In this document: positions 28,101 to 38,900 of the stretch, one piece after another
How the letters are laid out: every line of letters starts with the position of its first letter
How positions within the stretch are numbered: the first letter of the stretch is position 1
Assembly (NCBI GenBank): GCA_020086605.1
Contig: JACBWW010000003.1
Span: forward strand, 6,017,862-6,081,861
DNA from: Lanius collurio
Taxonomy: Eukaryota; Chordata; Aves; Passeriformes; Laniidae
Direction of reading: 5' to 3'
DNA: 64,000 nucleotides
Program-made: the position numbers and the translations under genes
Notes under the pieces: model-generated
What the model was told of the DNA's origin: nothing
Databases searched by the model: none
Seen by the model: only the letters and a program-made list of their open reading frames with translations

Positions 28101-31100
28101 CCTCAGTATCCTGTAGTATTCAGCAGGGTCATGGTGACAGTCCCACCTTCTGTCAGGCAGGACAATCATCATCATCTTCCTCCTGCCTGGGTCAGCATGG
28201 GTGAGTGATCTGTGCTCGTGGCCTTGAAATACACCCCGTGTCTTTGGCTGGAAGGATTTAAAAGTTTCAACCTGTAGTTGTTCTGTATCTCTTACCTCTC
28301 ACAAGTAATGGTATGAATGAAACAAATTTCACATTTCTGTAGCTTGTACTTTATGGATCGTATTAAACATTTCTAAAAGAAACAGCTGACCTTGTTAAGT
28401 GAACCAACTCCCTCTGTCAGCTTGAAACTGTGTACTTGCAGGTGAGTAAATCAGACTATTCTCAAGCTCCTTAACTAGTTTTTTTAAAGGTAAATGGTGC
28501 CACACTAGCAGTGCATGATGTTTTTATGGCTTTACCAGACAAAAATCTAGGGTACTTATTCCATAGTACTTCAAAATTTGAACTGCTTCCTAATTCAATG
28601 CCTCTACACAAAAAAGAATCTTCTCTAAATTATTTATCATGCGTATAAAATCCTTACTCAAGATGAAGTCCTCTCTTTAACAACAGCAGAGCATTACCCC
28701 ACTTTGGGCTCACCATATATTTCATTAGCTTTGATTCACTTCGGCTCATAAAGCTCCTGTTGGGCTTCAAAGGAGACTCACCCTGGTGACAATCCAGTAG
28801 AGGCTTTGCTTTCTGTAGCATAAATCAGAGTTTCCTTCTACCTCAGTGACTGCTCACTGCCATTTCAACACCCAAAAGGCCTTCCCAGTCCCATGATATA
28901 TGCTTAAAAGGAAAGACCTGTTCTGCCCAGAAGATTGTTTGTGCCTGCACTGTCATTCAGAGCAAGGCTCAAAGCAGTGCTGTGTTTTTCAGATATGTGT
29001 TTCAGATGAGTGTTTGTTTAGAAGGGATGGAATGAAGATGTCAATTTGACCTTCTGTTGGTATGGGTGGCAATTTATTGGGAAAGTAGGGATTTGAAAAA
29101 ATGCAGTGGTCCGTAGAATTTGATCAGAAACAAAGTAATACATTTCACCATAAGGAAGCTCTAGGTTTGCTTGTATCCCAGCAAAAAATCTTCTGTATAA
29201 AGTGATGAACTTGTGTTGTTGTTTTTTTGTCTTGTTTTAATACAGGTTGGATTGGTTGTAATACCTGATAGCACAGCTGGATCTGTTCTATGTGCCATAA
29301 ATAAGCTTTTGGATCAAGCCTGCATCATAAGTGAAAACCTGCACAGGTTCTTGGCCTCTTGTTGTTACAGTCTTCTGTACTTTCTGCTGACTATAGACAG
29401 AGAAGATGCAGAACATCTACAGAAAAGGTAAAGCTGCTCCTCTTACCATCTTGTTTCTGTCTTTGCAGCCACAAGTATTTAGAGATGTGAGATGAAAGGA
29501 TACTTCCACACACATACAATTTATTTTCCTGTCTTTCTGCTTACTTCAAAAGTATGTAGACTTAAAAAAAAAACCTGCAAAGTTACCAGGAATTACTTAA
29601 AACAGTAACTGAATAAGGTTTCATCTAAAATTGTTTCACCTGGATGTCAAAACCATCCTGATTTTGTAAAGTTGGATATTTATACCTTAATGTTTAACCT
29701 TAGCTTCATTAGATACATTGAAAAGCACCATGCAAAGGATTTGGGCTTTATGAGTACATACTCTTAACTGATCTGATATTTCAGTTTTAACAAAACTTCT
29801 CAGGCATCATTACATAGACTGCAAATCAATTTGATTTAAAAAAACCAAAAAGCTATAGGTAACAGTTTCAAATAAATTCACCTGAAATGCAGAAATGTCT
29901 TTAAAGAGATCAAACTTTTCCACATACAGAAAAGTTGTTAAAAGCTTCCTGAAAATTTATTTAAAGCCCAAGTCTCCCTTCTCTTACTGTATTTAATGAC
30001 TTGCATATCACAAAGAGCTGAGTCCATTATTTAATTTCTTATTAGTCTTAAACAAAGATTCAGGGGTACCTGGAAAATCACTGAACCAAAAACCTCTTCA
30101 CAGCTGCATCAAGCAGAAATTGCACTGCATGAGCAGTTAAGCAATATTTGTAGCTTCCAGGGCAGGGCCTTAATTTTTTTCCAGCAGTGTACAAAATTTT
30201 GGACTATTTTCAAGTTTGGCATTTTCTGGTACAAATTTTCTGCTTTGCCATTAATTATGGTGAATGTAGCTGGTGTGATTGAATCCACAGAAGCAGGTTT
30301 CCTTTTACAGCCATGCAGCCAGTTCACAGAAGCACCCTTGAAATGTGTGTCCTCAGTCATTTCAGTTTTGATTCTCTTTTCCTCTCAGGGATATGCTGTG
30401 GGGATCATGCATTTCTGCATTAGCACTCCTGCCACGGTTACTGAGGCTGATGCTGCAAAGCCTGCAAGTGAGCAGGATCTGTCGGGAAGAGCTGCCCATT
30501 GTTGCTCAGTTGCTTCGCTTACTAATGCAGCATGGGCAGCTCAGGAGCCATATGATCACAAATGAGTTTCTGGTGCAGCAGATCATCAAGGACATCATGG
30601 TATGAAACCTCTTGTTTCCCAGAGACTACATGTATTTCATGTTTATTTTTAAAAATTAATTCAAATGTTGAAGAAGACCCATTTCAAAATAGTGGTGGTG
30701 ACAGCAGATGTAAGACATTATGGTGAGGTTCTCTAACCTGCAGGTTAGGAGGGGGTTGTTTTCCATTAGTGTTGAAAATGTCACAACCAATGCTTATGGT
30801 GTTCCATTGTGGGTGGGTTGGGTTTGCTGTTGTTGGGTTTTGTAAGCCACCTACAAATCTTGGGAAGAGGGAATTCCTGGGCTGTGGGCTGCACTGGTCT
30901 GTTGATAGCAGTTCTCCTTAGACTGGGTTGGGAAGCTCTCCTGCACTGGCAGAACCACACTCATTTGCATTTTAATTGCCTATAAATTGCAGAATTGGAA
31001 AGTAAGTGAGCCACTCTAATTAAGAGTAAGGAAAGCATCTGGTGTAACACACACTTGGTAATGTAATGACTTAGTGTACCCAGTTGTAACAGTTTATTAT

Positions 31101-31394
31101 TTGGGCTTTAACAGACACACTGTTGAAATGTGTAAGAGAGGAACGATGTCACTGTGTGCAGGGGAACAGGGCTGCCTTGTACCTTTAACAGTGTACCTGA
31201 TTACCTGTGAAAACAAAGCCAAGTTTTTGCAAGTGCTGTTGGGGAAATGGAGTTTTACCTTTTTTCCTCCTTCTTCCTAGACACTGAAGAGTGGTGAAGT
31301 TCAGGAGCAGTGGCTCACAGACCTCCATTACTGTTTCAACATCTATCTTGCCTCTCATCCCCAGACACCTGGCCCTATAAACACGGTATATTGA
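13070..31394 (+). CDS. TEX10: TEX10 (testis-expressed 10), last six coding exons, 5'-partial
   Basis: Joined exons 13070-13158, 14313-14446, 26727-26807, 29246-29427, 30389-30599 and 31281-31394 keep one open frame of about 270 codons ending in TGA. The peptide aligns with remembered vertebrate TEX10 throughout: [48 protein letters not shown] and [14 protein letters not shown] are shared. The human protein is about 929 residues, so this is the C-terminal 30%, a helical armadillo/HEAT-like region. In the family, TEX10 is the Ipi1-like subunit that binds PELP1 and WDR18 (with LAS1L and SENP3) for late 60S pre-ribosome processing and for 5FMC recruitment to chromatin, acting in nucleolus and nucleoplasm. 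All introns are GT-AG. The upstream exons lie outside the window. The convergent neighbour is INVS, as in mammals. Identity is near certain; exon edges rest on splice consensus and phase. Confidence 0.96.
14313..14446 (+). CDS. TEX10: TEX10 coding exon ([10 protein letters not shown]...HHWAVTE)
   Basis: 134 nt after a pyrimidine-rich acceptor (cttcttccccag), with donor gtaata. The first two bases complete a Gly codon and the exon ends on a codon boundary. The peptide includes [10 protein letters not shown] and [17 protein letters not shown], one of the best conserved TEX10 segments. Confidence 0.95.
15925..16687 (-). mobile_element. Solo LTR of an endogenous retrovirus, antisense to TEX10
   Basis: 763 bp that reads as an LTR on the minus strand. 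It begins TGTTGTAG and ends ATAACA, giving the TG...CA ends with a short inverted repeat (TGTT/AACA). It is flanked by a 4-bp direct repeat GTAA at 15,921-15,924 and 16,688-16,691, as expected of a target-site duplication. Internally there is a TATAAAAA promoter element (16,147-16,154) and, about 145 bp downstream, an AATAAA signal (16,001-16,006), giving U3-R-U5 order with a long U3. No gag, pol or env remains, consistent with LTR-LTR recombination. A 4-bp duplication is more usual for gammaretrovirus-like (class I) elements than for ERVL (5) or alpharetroviruses (6). I cannot name the family. Confidence 0.82.
16147..16154 (-). promoter_or_regulatory. TATA element inside the solo LTR
   Basis: TATAAAAA on the minus strand, about 540 bp into the LTR and 145 bp before its AATAAA. 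This is the expected place of the retroviral core promoter, and it would drive transcription antisense to TEX10. Confidence 0.55.
16876..17072 (+). mobile_element. CR1 LINE 3' fragment (sense)
   Basis: Matches the CR1 3' end in order: the GAGAGTGGT..CACTGGA region, CAGGCTGGACACAGTG, GAGTAGGAGCATTGA and the terminal CCTTCCAACTTTAAG...TTCTGTGATT. Strongly 5'-truncated, as usual for CR1. Confidence 0.85.
20770..21411 (-). other. 213-codon antisense ORF in a TEX10 intron, unassigned
   Basis: Longest ORF in the window not explained by a known exon or repeat. The predicted peptide is Ser/Thr/Pro-rich with no membrane segment, repeat or motif that I recognise. I see no clear Kozak start, poly(A) signal or homologous family. 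It lies in a patch somewhat richer in G and C than the surrounding intron, where chance ORFs run longer. A lineage-specific transcript, a decayed retrocopy or chance are all open; chance is favoured. Confidence 0.2.
22945..23035. repeat. T/G-rich low-complexity patch
   Basis: TTTG/TTG-rich sequence with GTTGTTGTTGGG. It creates the hydrophobic 141-codon ORF at 22,840-23,265 by being T-rich, and the Gln/Lys-rich ORFs on the other strand. Confidence 0.8.
26727..26807 (+). CDS. TEX10: TEX10 coding exon ([10 protein letters not shown]...GICKYL)
   Basis: 81 nt, 27 whole codons, acceptor aacag and donor gtaagt. It aligns without gaps to the human segment AVFHSLLVIP...SKHL. Both flanking introns are phase 0, so loss of this exon would keep the frame. 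Confidence 0.93.
26808..29245 (+). other. TEX10 intron with a CR1 3' fragment
   Basis: 2.4 kb, GT-AG. The only recognisable element is the sense-oriented CR1 fragment at 27,117-27,458. The rest has no supported feature. Confidence 0.85.
27117..27458 (+). mobile_element. CR1 LINE 3' fragment (sense), about 340 bp
   Basis: Covers the end of ORF2 and the 3' UTR. ATCAATATGTGTAAGTATCT, ATGAGGAAGAATTT, TGCCCAGAGATGATGTGGA, GGTCACCCTGCTGGAGCAGG and CCCTCCCAACCTGACCCATT follow the order of avian CR1. The terminal octamer repeat is degraded. The antisense 93-codon ORF here is a by-product. Confidence 0.9.
29246..29427 (+). CDS. TEX10: TEX10 coding exon ([12 protein letters not shown]...AEHLQK)
   Basis: 182 nt, acceptor tacag and donor gtaaag. 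It begins on a codon boundary and ends two bases into an Arg codon. [14 protein letters not shown] and [15 protein letters not shown] are strongly TEX10-like. Confidence 0.95.
30389..30599 (+). CDS. TEX10: TEX10 coding exon ([16 protein letters not shown]...IIKDIM)
   Basis: 211 nt, acceptor ctctcag and donor gtatga. One base completes the Arg codon from the previous exon, followed by 70 codons. Leucine-rich helical sequence ([31 protein letters not shown]) is typical of the C-terminal helical repeats. The overlapping 106-codon ORF at 30245 is another frame. Confidence 0.95.
31281..31394 (+). CDS. TEX10: TEX10 terminal coding exon with stop
   Basis: 37 codons plus TGA at 31392-31394, after acceptor ttcttcctag. 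It encodes [20 protein letters not shown] and ends in NTVY. The human protein ends in ATVY after the same [14 protein letters not shown] core, so the natural C-terminus is intact. Confidence 0.96.
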   Translation, partial: TLKSGEVQEQWLTDLHYCFNIYLASHPQTPGPINTVY

Positions 31395-31515
31395 AGAGGT
31401 CAGACTGCATTTATTGTAAAGCATTTACTTCTATTTAGTTTTGAATGGAAGATGTTGGAACAAAGCTTGTCAATTTTTTTGTAAGTGAAACAATAAAAAT
31501 TTTACAGAGAACTGC
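31395..31515 (+). other. TEX10: TEX10 3' UTR (short)
   Basis: About 120 nt from the stop codon to a likely cleavage point just after the AATAAA at 31492. The end coordinate is an estimate of 15-20 nt past the signal. Confidence 0.7.
31492..31497 (+). terminator. Canonical AATAAA poly(A) signal of TEX10
   Basis: The first AATAAA after the TEX10 stop, about 100 nt downstream of it, with a T-rich stretch (ctttttttc) about 35 nt further on that fits a downstream element. Confidence 0.8.
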
Positions 31516-31744
31516 AATACCTCTACTGCCTTTTTTTCAAGCAAGTAGATGTTACTGGAAGGTGTTTTAGTAAAATGTTGTGACTACAGTGAGGGGTGTT
31601 AAAGAAAATTCAGTCCTTGATGCAGAAGAGCTTGCAGAGAAACAGACTTAAATTGACTCTGCTCATCTATTATTTTGAAGCATCACATTCTTTTAAAAAG
31701 AATTATGTAATATCAAGTAGAAAAAAACATAGAAAACAATATGC

Positions 31745-32708
31745 TTTAGAGTAACATTTTTTTATTTTTGCTGAGTTCATATTTTTAAATACTTTGTGCA
31801 AGGTAAATACTGTACACTGTGGCAGCTCCAAAGCTATTAAAAGAACCTTTTTTTTCTAGAATAGCATCTTTTTTGCTTCTCTATTTCATGCACATACAAA
31901 AATAGTGTTTAAAAAAATTGGTGATAATTTCAAAGGGTAGAAAACACAACCCTAATAGTTTCCATAGGTTGTGAAAGCAATTTCTTTAGTGAGTGTTCTT
32001 TGTCAACATGTCTACATTTCCTTCCAAATTCATAGTTAGCTAAGGAACAATTGTTTCCTTAGTACAGAAGTGGAGAACAAAGGCTATACTTCCATTCCTG
32101 CTTGGATTTCAAAATTAAGTTAATGAATTTGAGGTAAAATTGAACATTAGTCTCTCAGAACTGTAACATCTTTAGTTCACTTTCCTTCTTCTTTGAGGAG
32201 AACATTCCTAGTTTTTGCAATGGAGAGCTTTGATAGCCCCTACAATGTTATTGCAATTCTGGGCCTTAATGCTTCATCTTCTGTCTTCAAATGCAATTCA
32301 GATTTCGTCCTATGTTGGTAAAGAAATTAACAGTTACATTTAAAAACCAGTTTGTACACAAAATGAGTCCAGCTCCTTAGAAGTCTGCTTGATCTGTAAT
32401 GCTGTGATAATACAAAACTGAAAATGTTCAAGTTTAATATGTCAGAGATGGCTTATACATTATGAAAGATAACAGTTGTACCAGAATGGATTTTAAATTC
32501 CAAACATGGATTTGCTTAATGCTTGAGTCTTGCATTTTTTGGTTTTGCAGCAGTGGTTGGTCTCATGTTGTATGAATATTGCCTTGATTTTCCCATGTTC
32601 TCCAGCAAATTAACACACTGTAGGTTGCTTACTGTAAAAGAACAAAATAGTTTTGATGAGTAACTCCAGTGGGTGAAAAGAGGCTTCATCTACACTGTGT
32701 TGTAGATT
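31745..32708 (-). other. INVS: INVS 3' UTR (predicted)
   Basis: About 960 nt of AT-rich sequence from the predicted INVS stop to just past the minus-strand AATAAA at 31761-31766. No ORF or repeat is seen in it. The end is an estimate. Confidence 0.55.
31761..31766 (-). terminator. AATAAA poly(A) signal for INVS on the minus strand
   Basis: Reads tttatt on the plus strand inside a T-rich run. It is the first canonical hexamer I see downstream of the predicted INVS stop and lies 265 bp from the TEX10 signal. Confidence 0.6.
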
Positions 32709-32941
32709 TTATAGGCAGCAAATCCAATGGGCATAGAACATGCCTTTTTCTTGGCATCTCACTGCTGCTTGTCTCTCAGTAGAGTTTGGTTTCTGGGGCA
32801 CTGGGTACAGCTTGTGTGGAACATTGATGCTGCTGTGTGTGTGTGACTTCAGCAGCCTCTCATGGTGCAGCTTAACTCGAGATTTACCCCCATAAATTAA
32901 TGTAGGGTTCCAGACTAACACAACACTCCTGGTTGAATTTG
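32709..32941 (-). CDS. INVS: INVS predicted terminal coding exon with stop, divergent from mammals
   Basis: A strong acceptor (ctctttctattcttcag) opens a frame that continues INVS in the right phase for 76 codons to TAA at 32709-32711. The peptide starts NSTRSVVLVWNPTLIYGG and ends GMFYAHWICCL. It shows no clear match to the mammalian end (LQCIHLLENS...), so homology is not shown. Assignment rests on phase, splice signal, position between the previous exon and the poly(A) signal, and lack of a better candidate. A different terminal exon between 32.9 and 34.8 kb remains possible. Confidence 0.62.
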
Positions 32942-35900
32942 CTGAAGAATAGAAAGAGATTGTGTTGAGCAATGTTTAGCAACATAAAGTAGACATTGGG
33001 CCCTTTCTAGAAAGGCAGGGAAACTAGTCCAGGGCTAAAGTGAGTGCTCTGAATTGTTAGAAAGCAAGAATGAATGTCAGCTGACCCTTCTCAGTTCTGA
33101 GTCTGGGTGAATGTCTGGGCTCATGCAATGGTATTTTGTTTCCTGTAATGTGCTACAAGTAACATGTGTGTTTTCTTTTCCCAGTTTTGTAAAGATTAGC
33201 TGCAACCATTTCAGTGCTTTATCCCATTCTACCCAGGGTCATCCCAAGTGCAAATCCAAATGTTTCATTGAGGGTGTGAACTCAGCACATATTAAGGACA
33301 TCTTTCTAATGCCAAGAGTTGCAAAACCTGCTCCTATGCAACTCTGAACACACTTTAATCTCCACAGTGAAACAAAGAACTAGGCTGGTTCTGCTGCAGA
33401 GCACCTTGCCTCTTGCTGAATTGACAAAGGTAACTATTCAATTAAAAAAAAAAACAAACTAGAAAAGGAACAAATTTCAGGTTCTGAAATGTTTTAATGG
33501 TAAAAATCTTAAAGGGCCTATTTGCCAGAGTATTCCAAAGCACCTACCCCATGTCTGTATATCCCACCCCATTTGTATCTGTCACCTCCTGCCTTCCTTA
33601 CTGAACATTGCCTTTGAACATCTTCTGCATATCCCCTTCCAAAGTGTTTGCCTGAGTTGGGTGTCAGTCCCTGCTACAGATTTGTTACTGCATGCTTCTT
33701 CCATGAGCTCTAGGAACATTAAAACGGGCTGACAGTCAGCCTTCACCTTCCCAAATGTACCTTCTGCAAGGCAAGAATCAAACTGAACAGTCCATTCTGA
33801 CCTACTCCAGGCACCTACGTCAGAAATGGAGTATCTGGCATTAGCCACTGACAGCTCTGAACTTTTCCAACAAACGTAATGTTGTCATGCACAAAGGCAG
33901 GCAGATGAAAAACATGTTATTGTCTTTTAAGTAAGGGCTAAAGTTCCCTGAGCTCCTATTAGGTGAATAAAAGTAGGTAGTGTTCTAAAGGAACTGGGCA
34001 GAGTTCCTATCACTAACCTATTCGTCACCAAGTTATGAAAGCAAAGGCCACTCCAGCCTCAAGAGAAAGCCTTTTTATTTCAGAAGACAGGGAGATCTGT
34101 TGTCCTGGAAAGTTAAACGAAAAGAGCTAAAAGCTCTTTTAAAATTTAGATTCATATCTGCATGAAGAGGTGGCAATCAAACACCTGTCTGGGCATGCCT
34201 CTTAATTAAAACAGTTCTCAGACAGTGAAAGAAAAAGGCCTCTGTCTCTTCGTGAGGCAGAAACTCACCTACAGCTCTAACAAACTCAAGGATAGGTCCA
34301 CTGTCAGATTTCCTTCTGACTTCGGAGTTGTGTTAAACTACTTGGAAAATGTATTTTACTCCTCTTTGCAAACTACCTGAACTCAATTCCTTGAAGCAGT
34401 TGCTGTGTTCCCATCTAGCTGTGGCCTGTCTGACCAAGGTGTAGCACAGCCAGGAACACCAAATGCAGGGCACTAAACCTTCACGTGGTGAAGCACCAAC
34501 ATTACCACAGCTCCCACCCCCAAGTAAGTGCATAAGACACTTTAAAAAGTCTGAAAAATGACATTTAGTAAAGAAGTTTTTCATCTAAATGATTCAACCT
34601 AAGTATAGAAGTGCAGTGCTCAATTAAGCCCAAAAGTGAAAGAAGGAGCGTGCAATCACAACAGTTTGACAGTAGTTACATATTTTGATAAGAGAGCCTA
34701 GGCCTTGAGAACAGTTTTCTTATCTAAGAAGAAACCAACTTCATGTATATAAACAATAAATTAAGCCTTCTTGAAAGGGATGTGTCCTACCTGAGACCAG
34801 CTGCACATCAGAAAGTTTCAGCTTAGAAGGAGGTCTTGTTGACTGACACACTTTGCCTTCCTGAGAACGTCCTTTAACAAACAATGTGAACAGCTCTGTG
34901 TTTATCACATAAACACGTGATGATGTACAGCTACAAACTATTTCAGTAAGCTACAGCATTATTTTATCTTAAAAATTTTATCCTAAAAATCATTTATTAT
35001 GGGGAATCTCATGAGACAGAAAATCATGACAACCACAGCTGAAATTTAACTAAAGTTCAAATACATCTTGCAGTTGCTATTAAAAAAAAAAAAAAAAGAA
35101 GGAAAATAAATCTATTAGCTTTATTTGTTTTACTCTTTTTGGGTCTCTAAGCTACAGCGATAGAAGTGACTCACCACCTGTTAAAGTATATATAGTTAGC
35201 ATATCCTTACTCCATCAGTGATCCACATTGTACAGGAACTCGAGGTCTAGAAGCAATACTTTTCCTCTACCTTTTCTTGAAGATGCATTCCTTTGCACAT
35301 GCACATTCAGGCACAGTGCAAAGCAGTGCAGAATTATAAAAGACGATCTTGCTCTTTCCATAAAGACCACATATCTTCACACAGGAGAGTTATCAACATG
35401 GAACGTACTCTTCAATAAAAATATTTTTAAAACAGTACAAAACCAAAAAAAAACTTTTAAACAATGCTTTAAAAAACCAAACTGTGATCCAGATAGCCAC
35501 TCTGCATGGATACAGCCAGCTATCCCCAGCTTAACGGCTCTGTTCTCTTTCCACATTGATATATGGGAGCAGCTCTGGCAATGGAATTAGTTGATTGCTC
35601 AAGACCTGTGCTGAAACAATGCTGTGTGGGCATTCAGACAGCTTTAGCAGGAGCCATTTTAAATCACAAAGCTGTTTGGCTTTTTTAACCTGATACAAAA
35701 ATACAGTTGCCCAGAACACCTGAGATTCAGACTAATTTTTATAAATAGCTGAAATCCTTAATAATTAGGTAAGAAGTGCATAGACAAATACACTCTGTTG
35801 TGAAAATAAAAGCACAGTTATTTAAAATAAATTATAGCAAAGAGAAAATTACCATATATCTGCTTTAGGATGGACTGCTTGCTGGTTTTTAAGGCTGAGC

Positions 35901-38900
35901 TGGTTTTGTTTACGGATTTCAGATTTTTACATGAAGGAACTGATTTCAGAGGGCTATGGTTCAGCTGTTTCTTCCAAGCAACCTGAATGAAGAAGGCAGC
36001 TGCCTCTTGTCTCCATTTGTCTTCATCTTCCTTGCACTGCCGCTTAGCACTAAGGAGCTGAAACAACTCCTGTCTTAGCTGGTAACTAGAGAGCAGAAAA
36101 GAGAAGAACACTTGTTTTAGGTGACCTGTTTTAACTTCCGTGCTTTCCACGCATCAGTTCACATGGTGGATTACATGAGTAACTGGGAAAACAGAACTCC
36201 CACTGATGTGCTAAGTCACTTGGATGAGAAATGTTTGTTCAGAAGAAAAAGTAGGGTTCGATTTTGGATGCATCCATTGTTTCACACAGTGAAGATCTGG
36301 CATTACAGGTGTCAAAAGGTGCAGTGCTTCAACATCAGCTTATCAGCTGCTTTATAAATAGAAAATCATCAGAAGACAAAACTATAAATATTTATGGTAA
36401 TAATATAATCAATACTGCTTCCTCATTTTCACTATAGTCACAGCTTAATAACACCAGACTTTCTCATGTGCTCATGTCCTCAGTCAATCAGTGCAAGAGA
36501 CAAACCAAATCTACCTCCTGTGGGTTCAACTGCACGTTTCCTCTGCAAAAACTGAGCTGCTCACCCCTCCTCAAGATGCTCCCCTCACCTTGTTTTCAGC
36601 AATCTGCAGTTTTTTCCCTTCTCTTCAAAGGTTCCCTGTCTTTTGACCCAGCCTTGCCTCAGCTGCTTTGATCTTACACACAGTCACAGCCCTCTGCGAG
36701 TGGCAGCAGCAGATTATCTGTCCCTCACACTCCGGTGGCAAATGGCACCGGCAGCAGGGAGTTGTTTGGGGTTTTTTTTCCGCTTGAATCGGAGGTAAGT
36801 ATTCAATCGGATATTGGCGTTTCACACTCACAAGTCAATTAACTGGCTTAGCAATTAACTCTGAATCCTCCCAGTACAAGCCTGTCACAAATGAGCATTG
36901 AGTAACACTTGTAAAATATTAATTATAAGTGTTTGGCAAGAGGCCAAAGCACATTGATCATCATCCCCTCTGGCATTCAGAAAGGCTTCCACTGGATGCC
37001 CCCGTAAAACGAAGGAGGAAGGAGAGAGAAAGAGGTGATTTTTATTGTTGCTCCCTCTGCAACAAGTTCTAAATTAAAACAAAAGACAACAAGCCAGATA
37101 CAAATTGTTTAAATGTATGTTCTAAGCCAATGAACTACATAATTCAAACAAAGCAACAGTCATATACAAAAAATGAGTACATAAAAGCACAATAGAATGC
37201 CAAAGGGGAATGATATGCTCCGTTACAGCTCAAATAATTTTAAACTTCCAATAAGCTTAGTAAATTACCTCTGTGGAATTTGCTGGGTGAGACAAATCTA
37301 TTTAATCTTAATTTAGTGAAGCTTCAGAATTCAGGCATGTACCATTATGCAGCTCATTAAAGTACGTAACAAATGCAGGCAGCAACTGCATCTTGCCAGG
37401 GCCTTCAAGTTGTGAAGCATAGAGTATTACTGAGAGACAGGAGAAAAAATATGATCCAGTTTTCTTGAATAACATGTCACTTTTAACTTTTCAAGGGGGT
37501 GAGAGAGGAAAAGAAAGTTCAGGAGCACAGTTACAGCGACTTGCTAACATAACTTGAGCTAAGGATGGGTTAAGTGCATGCTTAACTGCAGAAAAAACAT
37601 TTGGGGAACCGTTTTATACTCAAGCAGAAAAGAATACTAAGCTACTCTCTTGGAATTCAGTAATTACTGCCAGCTGCCTTTGCTGATAGTGAAATGACCC
37701 ATTCACAGGCACTCCACCTTTGCACCCAGCTGTGACTTCATGTTTGTAGAGAACTTCTGGTAGTTTTTAGCAACCGTGAGGTTCTGACACTGAGAAGAGG
37801 TAAACAGTTATCTGTAGAGCAAGTGCACATTGTTTTAATTCAGCTCTCTCATAACACATCATTCTGATCCTAGTGAGTTAAAAGGAGAACAGGACCAAGT
37901 CTGATACAATATAAATCTGACATGGTGCCTTAAAATACCTGATGCTTAGTCAACAAAACTACTGCACCTAAAAGAAAAGTGGAATATCCACGTGCAGAAC
38001 AACAAAGCTGGCAAGTGGTGTTCTCACTCATTGTTACAGAGGCTCTAATCTTAAAAACTACTGCTGGCCAAAGTATGCACACAGAAATAATATATTAAAA
38101 AAATACAGCTTGACTCCAGTGGGAGAACAACAGTGACAGCAACCAACTTATTCCAGCTTCTGTCGACTCCCTGTGGGCCCTGGAGCATAACAGGCCCCGG
38201 TGCCCCCCACCAGAGAGAACACAGACACACAATCTGTAAGCCTCAACAAGCAGGATAAGCAATTAACCTTTGGCAAGCCACACACCTTGGAATACACTTT
38301 TGAGGAGTACATTTATAAAGTTTGCGGATTTGGGAATTGAAACTTTCTCCTGAGAATGGCAAGTTTAATACACTTAAGTAGACCAGTACCCTCTGCTGTT
38401 GTGTTTACCTTCAATAAGTAAGTCAGGAGTATAAAATTTGTAGAGTGAGACAAATATATTTAATTCTAATTTAGAGAAATTCCAGAACTCAAGCATGTAC
38501 TTTTACATGTTTCTAATGTGGAATTACAGAGAATTAACAGTGTATAACTTGCTGTCTACAAGTACATGCTATTTACCAGTGCAAGTTTGGACCAAAAGAA
38601 AACACAAGACTGTGGAAGAACTGCCAAACTAATCTCTCCTGCAGTCCTCCAGAATTTATGATCTTTGTTAGTGTTCTATGAGTTCTTGCAAATAGAACAA
38701 ATATATTTATTTTTCACTAGCAAGTATTTAAATAACAGATGTAACTTAAACAATCTTTAATTCCCACAATTTCCAAAATGCAAAGTGTTAGTAAGTGCAC
38801 GCACTTCTTGGAGAGATTGCACACCATCCCTGTTTCAGCACTACAGAAAGGCCTATCAGAATCTGCAGATAGTCAAAAGTGTAAATGGAATGCAGGTTTT

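Noticed and set aside
28380..28446. AG...GTGAGT segment near 28,440
   Set aside because: Stops in the required frame, and the neighbouring exons are contiguous in the protein.
35228..35590. 120-codon plus-strand ORF opposite an INVS intron
   Set aside because: No resemblance to a known family, no signals; consistent with chance.
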